Positions 61,554 through 64,000 of a stretch of 64,000 bases of DNA are shown in pieces; position 1 is the first letter of the stretch, and each line of letters opens with the position of its first letter. Under the pieces are notes generated by a model, which was given only the letters and a program-made list of their open reading frames with translations, was not told the DNA's origin and did no database searches. The position numbers and the translations under genes are program-made. This DNA comes from Martelella lutilitoris. Its GTDB lineage: Bacteria; Pseudomonadota; Alphaproteobacteria; Rhizobiales; Rhizobiaceae. The stretch is from contig NZ_CP066786.1 in NCBI RefSeq assembly GCF_016598595.1, positions 891,501 through 955,500 on the forward strand, read 5' to 3'.

Positions 61554-62768
61554 TCAGAGCGGTTCGCCGGCCAGAAGCTTCGGTTTGTCATGCATGGTGC
61601 GGCCTGCCGCTTCCTCGATGAAATAGCGCTTCAGGCCCGGCATGCGGTCGACCACGCCGAGGCCGAAATCGCGGGCGACGCGCAACGGACCTATATCGTT
61701 GGAGAAAAGTCGGTTGAGGACGTCGGTGGTCATGCCCATGCGCACCGTGTCGAAGCGGCGCCAGCTCTGGTACCGCTCCAGCGTGTCGAGCGCGCCGATA
61801 TCGAGGCCCATGCGGTCGGCCTCGACGATGGTTTCGGCGAGTGCCGCGACATCCTTGAAGCCGAGATTGAGGCCCTGGCCGGAAATCGGATGGATGCCGT
61901 GGGCGGCATCGCCCGCCAGCGCCAGACGCGGCGCAATGAAGGCGCGCGACAGCGTGAGGCCGAGCGGGAAGGCGCGCCGACCGCCGGCAAGTTCGAGCTT
62001 GCCGAGATGATGTCCGAAACGACGCTCCAGCTCGACCTCGAACACCATGTCGTCGCTTTCGACCAGACGCTTGGCATCGTCGGTGCGTTCGGTCCAGACG
62101 AGTGAGGAGCGGTTGCCCTTGAGCGGCAGGATGGCGAAGGGGCCGGCCGGCAGGAAATGCTCTTCCGCGCGACCGTTATGCGGGCGTTCATGGGAAACGG
62201 TGGTGACGATGCCGGACTGGCCGTAATCGAATTTCACCGTCTTGATGCCCGCCATGTCTCTGAGCCGCGAGCGCACGCCGTCGCAGGCGACGACGAGCCG
62301 CGTTGCAACCTCCTCGCCGCCTGCAAGCGTGATCTTCGCATGGCCGCCATTGTTCTCGAAAGCCGTGACGGCAGCCCGGTGGCGGATGGTGATGCCAAGC
62401 TCGTCTGCCTTCTGCCGGAGCGCGCGGACCATGGAGACGTTCGGGATCATGTAGGCGAAGGGTTCGTTCGTCGCGGCGCGGTCGGCGAAAGTGAGGAAGA
62501 CCGGCTTCACCGGTTCGCCGGTCTTCGAATCGGTGACGATCATGTCGTTGATCGGCTGGGCGTCGTCCTTGATGTCGTCCCAGAGCTCCAGCGTCTTCAG
62601 CATGTTGATCGCGGCGGCGATGATGGCCGAAGCGCGCTCGTCCTTCTGCCAGACATGTTCGGGGGCGGCTTCCATCAGCTCGATATCGAGGTGCGGCGCC
62701 GCCTTCTTGACGGCAACGGCGACGCTGAGGCCGACATAGCCACCGCCGACAATGATGATGTCCTTCAT
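61554..62768 (-). CDS. UbiH/UbiF-family FAD-dependent hydroxylase
   Basis: Flavin monooxygenase of 404 aa, ubiquinone-biosynthesis hydroxylase family. It has the N-terminal FAD motif IVGGGYVGLSVAVAV, the DG motif VVACDGVRSRLRDMAGI and the C-terminal LALAGDAAHGIHPISGQGLNLGFKDVAAL. It would hydroxylate a polyprenyl-phenol ring position in coenzyme Q synthesis. Which position (UbiH, UbiF, UbiI or the broad-specificity UbiL type) cannot be told here. It diverges from tesB across 113 bases; the frame upstream of ATG 62768 is not coding. Confidence 0.9.
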   Translation of the reverse strand: MKDIIIVGGGYVGLSVAVAVKKAAPHLDIELMEAAPEHVWQKDERASAIIAAAINMLKTLELWDDIKDDAQPINDMIVTDSKTGEPVKPVFLTFADRAATNEPFAYMIPNVSMVRALRQKADELGITIRHRAAVTAFENNGGHAKITLAGGEEVATRLVVACDGVRSRLRDMAGIKTVKFDYGQSGIVTTVSHERPHNGRAEEHFLPAGPFAILPLKGNRSSLVWTERTDDAKRLVESDDMVFEVELERRFGHHLGKLELAGGRRAFPLGLTLSRAFIAPRLALAGDAAHGIHPISGQGLNLGFKDVAALAETIVEADRMGLDIGALDTLERYQSWRRFDTVRMGMTTDVLNRLFSNDIGPLRVARDFGLGVVDRMPGLKRYFIEEAAGRTMHDKPKLLAGEPL

Positions 62769-62881
62769 TTCGCGCTCCCTTGCGGTCGTGCCGGCATTGG
62801 CTTCAGGTCTCTCGATCAGCACCTTCGAAGCTGCTATACGGCATTGCAATACGTCAAGCGGTATATAGGGAAGCGTTCCGG

Positions 62882-63772
62882 ATGTCACAGGCCAATCCTG
62901 CCCAAAGCGACAGCGTGCTTGCAGATCTGCTCGATCTGGAGCGGCTGGAGGAGAATCTTTATCGCGGGCAGAGTCCGGTCACGACCTGGCAACGCGTCTT
63001 CGGCGGGCAGGTGGTGGCGCAGTCGCTCGTCGCCGCCCAGCGCACGGTGCCGCCCGGCCGCTTCGTCCATTCGCTGCACGGCTATTTCATGCGGCCGGGC
63101 GACACCAAGGTGCCGATCGTCTTCCAGGTGGAGCGCCTGCGCGACGGGCGCAGCTTTTCCACCCGCAATGTCCGCGCCATACAGCACGGCGAGCCGATCT
63201 TCATCATGGCGGCCTCCTTCCAGATCGAGGAGGAGGGGTTCGAGCATCAGGACGTGATGCCGGACGTGCCGCCGCCGGAGGAACTGGTCGCCAGCGACAT
63301 CATGAACGATGCCGAACACGCGCCCGCGCCGATCCGCAACTACTGGAAGCGCGAAAGGCCGATCGAATTGCGCCCCGTGGACCTGGAGCAGTTCCTGTGG
63401 CGCAAGAAGCGCTCGCCGCGCCAGAGCATCTGGATCCGCGGCAACGGCATGCCGCCCAAGGGCCGCGCCTACCAGACCGCCTTTCTCTCCTACATGTCGG
63501 ACATGACGCTTCTCGATACGACGCTCTATCCGCATGAGAGCTCGGTGTTTTCCGACGGCATCCAGGGTGCGAGCCTCGATCACGCGGTCTGGTTCCACCG
63601 CCCCTTCGACATTTCCGACTGGCTTCTCTACGTGCATGAAAGCCCCTCGGCCAACGGCGCGCGCGGGCTTGCCTATGGCAAGATCTTTGCCCGCGACGGC
63701 ACGCTGGTGGCCTCCGTGGCCCAGGAGGGACTGATCCGGCTCAACGAGAATGTCCGGCCTTTCTACGAGTGA
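62882..63772 (+). CDS. tesB: Acyl-CoA thioesterase II
   Basis: Double hot-dog thioesterase of 296 aa that hydrolyses medium- and long-chain acyl-CoA. Family tracts include VFGGQVVAQSLVAAQRTV, VHSLHGYFMRPGD, the ASLDHAVWFHRPF segment with the catalytic Asp, and the C-terminal GLAYGKIFARDGTLVASVAQEGLIR with the catalytic Gln. Start ATG 62882 gives the usual N-terminus length; the frame upstream to 62780 has no start signal. In related genomes tesB often precedes glnK-amtB, which would lie beyond the right edge. Confidence 0.93.
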   Translation: MSQANPAQSDSVLADLLDLERLEENLYRGQSPVTTWQRVFGGQVVAQSLVAAQRTVPPGRFVHSLHGYFMRPGDTKVPIVFQVERLRDGRSFSTRNVRAIQHGEPIFIMAASFQIEEEGFEHQDVMPDVPPPEELVASDIMNDAEHAPAPIRNYWKRERPIELRPVDLEQFLWRKKRSPRQSIWIRGNGMPPKGRAYQTAFLSYMSDMTLLDTTLYPHESSVFSDGIQGASLDHAVWFHRPFDISDWLLYVHESPSANGARGLAYGKIFARDGTLVASVAQEGLIRLNENVRPFYE

Positions 63773-63782
63773 ATTCTGGAGG

Positions 63783-63809
63783 GCACACCGCAGTTCCGTG
63801 CGGGTGTGC
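63783..63809 (+). other. Hairpin after tesB
   Basis: GCACACCGCA (63783-63792) pairs with TGCGGGTGTGC (63799-63809) apart from one bulged G. There is no T-run, so termination is uncertain. The remaining bases to 64000 become AT-rich (TATAAAATCATCATAAAAAT at the edge) and probably begin the promoter of a gene outside the window; I see no coding sequence there. Confidence 0.45.
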
Positions 63810-64000
63810 ACGCCCTGGGGCAACGCGCGGTTCCTGCCCGCGGAACGGCGCGGTTTCATCGTTTCGGACACTGTGTCTTGCAGCCCATTCAGCCATATGC
63901 ATAAAAATTAGGCAATTGCCGTGATTTGCGCACATCTGCGTGCGAATGCTGCCGCAGTTTTGCCGCCATGTGTTTGGCGATATAAAATCATCATAAAAAT

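Noticed and set aside
63900..64000. A sigma-54 promoter for a glnK-amtB pair beyond the right edge.
   Set aside because: TGCCGC and TTTTGCC occur, but their spacing is one base short of the TGGCAC-N5-TTGC pattern and the GG is missing.

Overview
The window reads as a chromosomal or large-replicon segment of a high-GC alphaproteobacterium of the order Hyphomicrobiales (Rhizobiales), probably Rhizobiaceae-like. This rests on rhizobial gene sets (a Brucella-type urease order with ureD and a urea channel at the end, and a rhizobial RhaRSTPQ-K/RhaD-RhaI rhamnose locus), on three intergenic elements of the RIME1 type known from Rhizobium, Sinorhizobium and Agrobacterium, and on the number of ABC and TRAP importers. 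The genus cannot be fixed from sequence alone. I saw no rRNA, tRNA, CRISPR array, transposase or prophage gene.

Layout. 1-15172 is a urea-nitrogen island: the tail of ureA, ureBCEFGD, a urea channel (ureT) and an ammonium transporter (amt), closed by a terminator; then an anion-permease gene, a convergent mscS-type channel gene, and a five-gene nickel ABC importer (nikABCDE). A 28-bp palindrome identical in its half-sites and spacing to the NikR operator lies in front of nikA. 15268-19877 holds a GAF-EAL phosphodiesterase and a TRAP importer. 19920-24531 (minus) is a sugar ABC importer, followed by two separately terminated aldo/keto reductase genes. 27172-38660 is a complete L-rhamnose locus: rhaD-rhaI-rhaU on minus, rhaR-rhaS-rhaT-rhaP-rhaQ-rhaK on plus, with a strong dyad between them. 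38667-41027 has a small PepSY/cytochrome b561/membrane-anchored LuxR operon and a DUF533 gene. 41161-49863 is a nucleobase-like salvage locus: an ArsR-type regulator diverges from a BMP-family ABC importer with an amidase and a CodA-type deaminase. 49965-59934 holds two aldo/keto reductase genes and a Thu-like glycoside locus (ROK regulator, Gfo/Idh/MocA dehydrogenase, ThuA-like protein and a divergent ABC importer). 59947-63772 has an aldehyde dehydrogenase, a UbiH-type hydroxylase and acyl-CoA thioesterase II; the last 228 bases hold no gene.

How it works together. UreT takes up urea, urease (with Ni delivered by Nik and inserted by UreEFGD) hydrolyses it, and Amt retains the ammonia. The remaining loci import carbohydrates or nitrogen heterocycles and carry the first catabolic enzymes next to the transporter. 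A recurring design is a palindromic element or hairpin directly behind the gene for the solute-binding protein (23062-23195, 33523-33668, 56882-56907), suggesting that transcript segmentation sets the excess of binding protein over membrane subunits. I did not find a clearly undescribed multi-gene system. The most unusual pieces are the BMP/amidase/deaminase locus with an altered deaminase pocket, the membrane-anchored LuxR regulator beside cytochrome b561, the ROK regulator lacking the usual zinc cysteines, and the paired ~100-bp and ~140-bp intergenic repeats.
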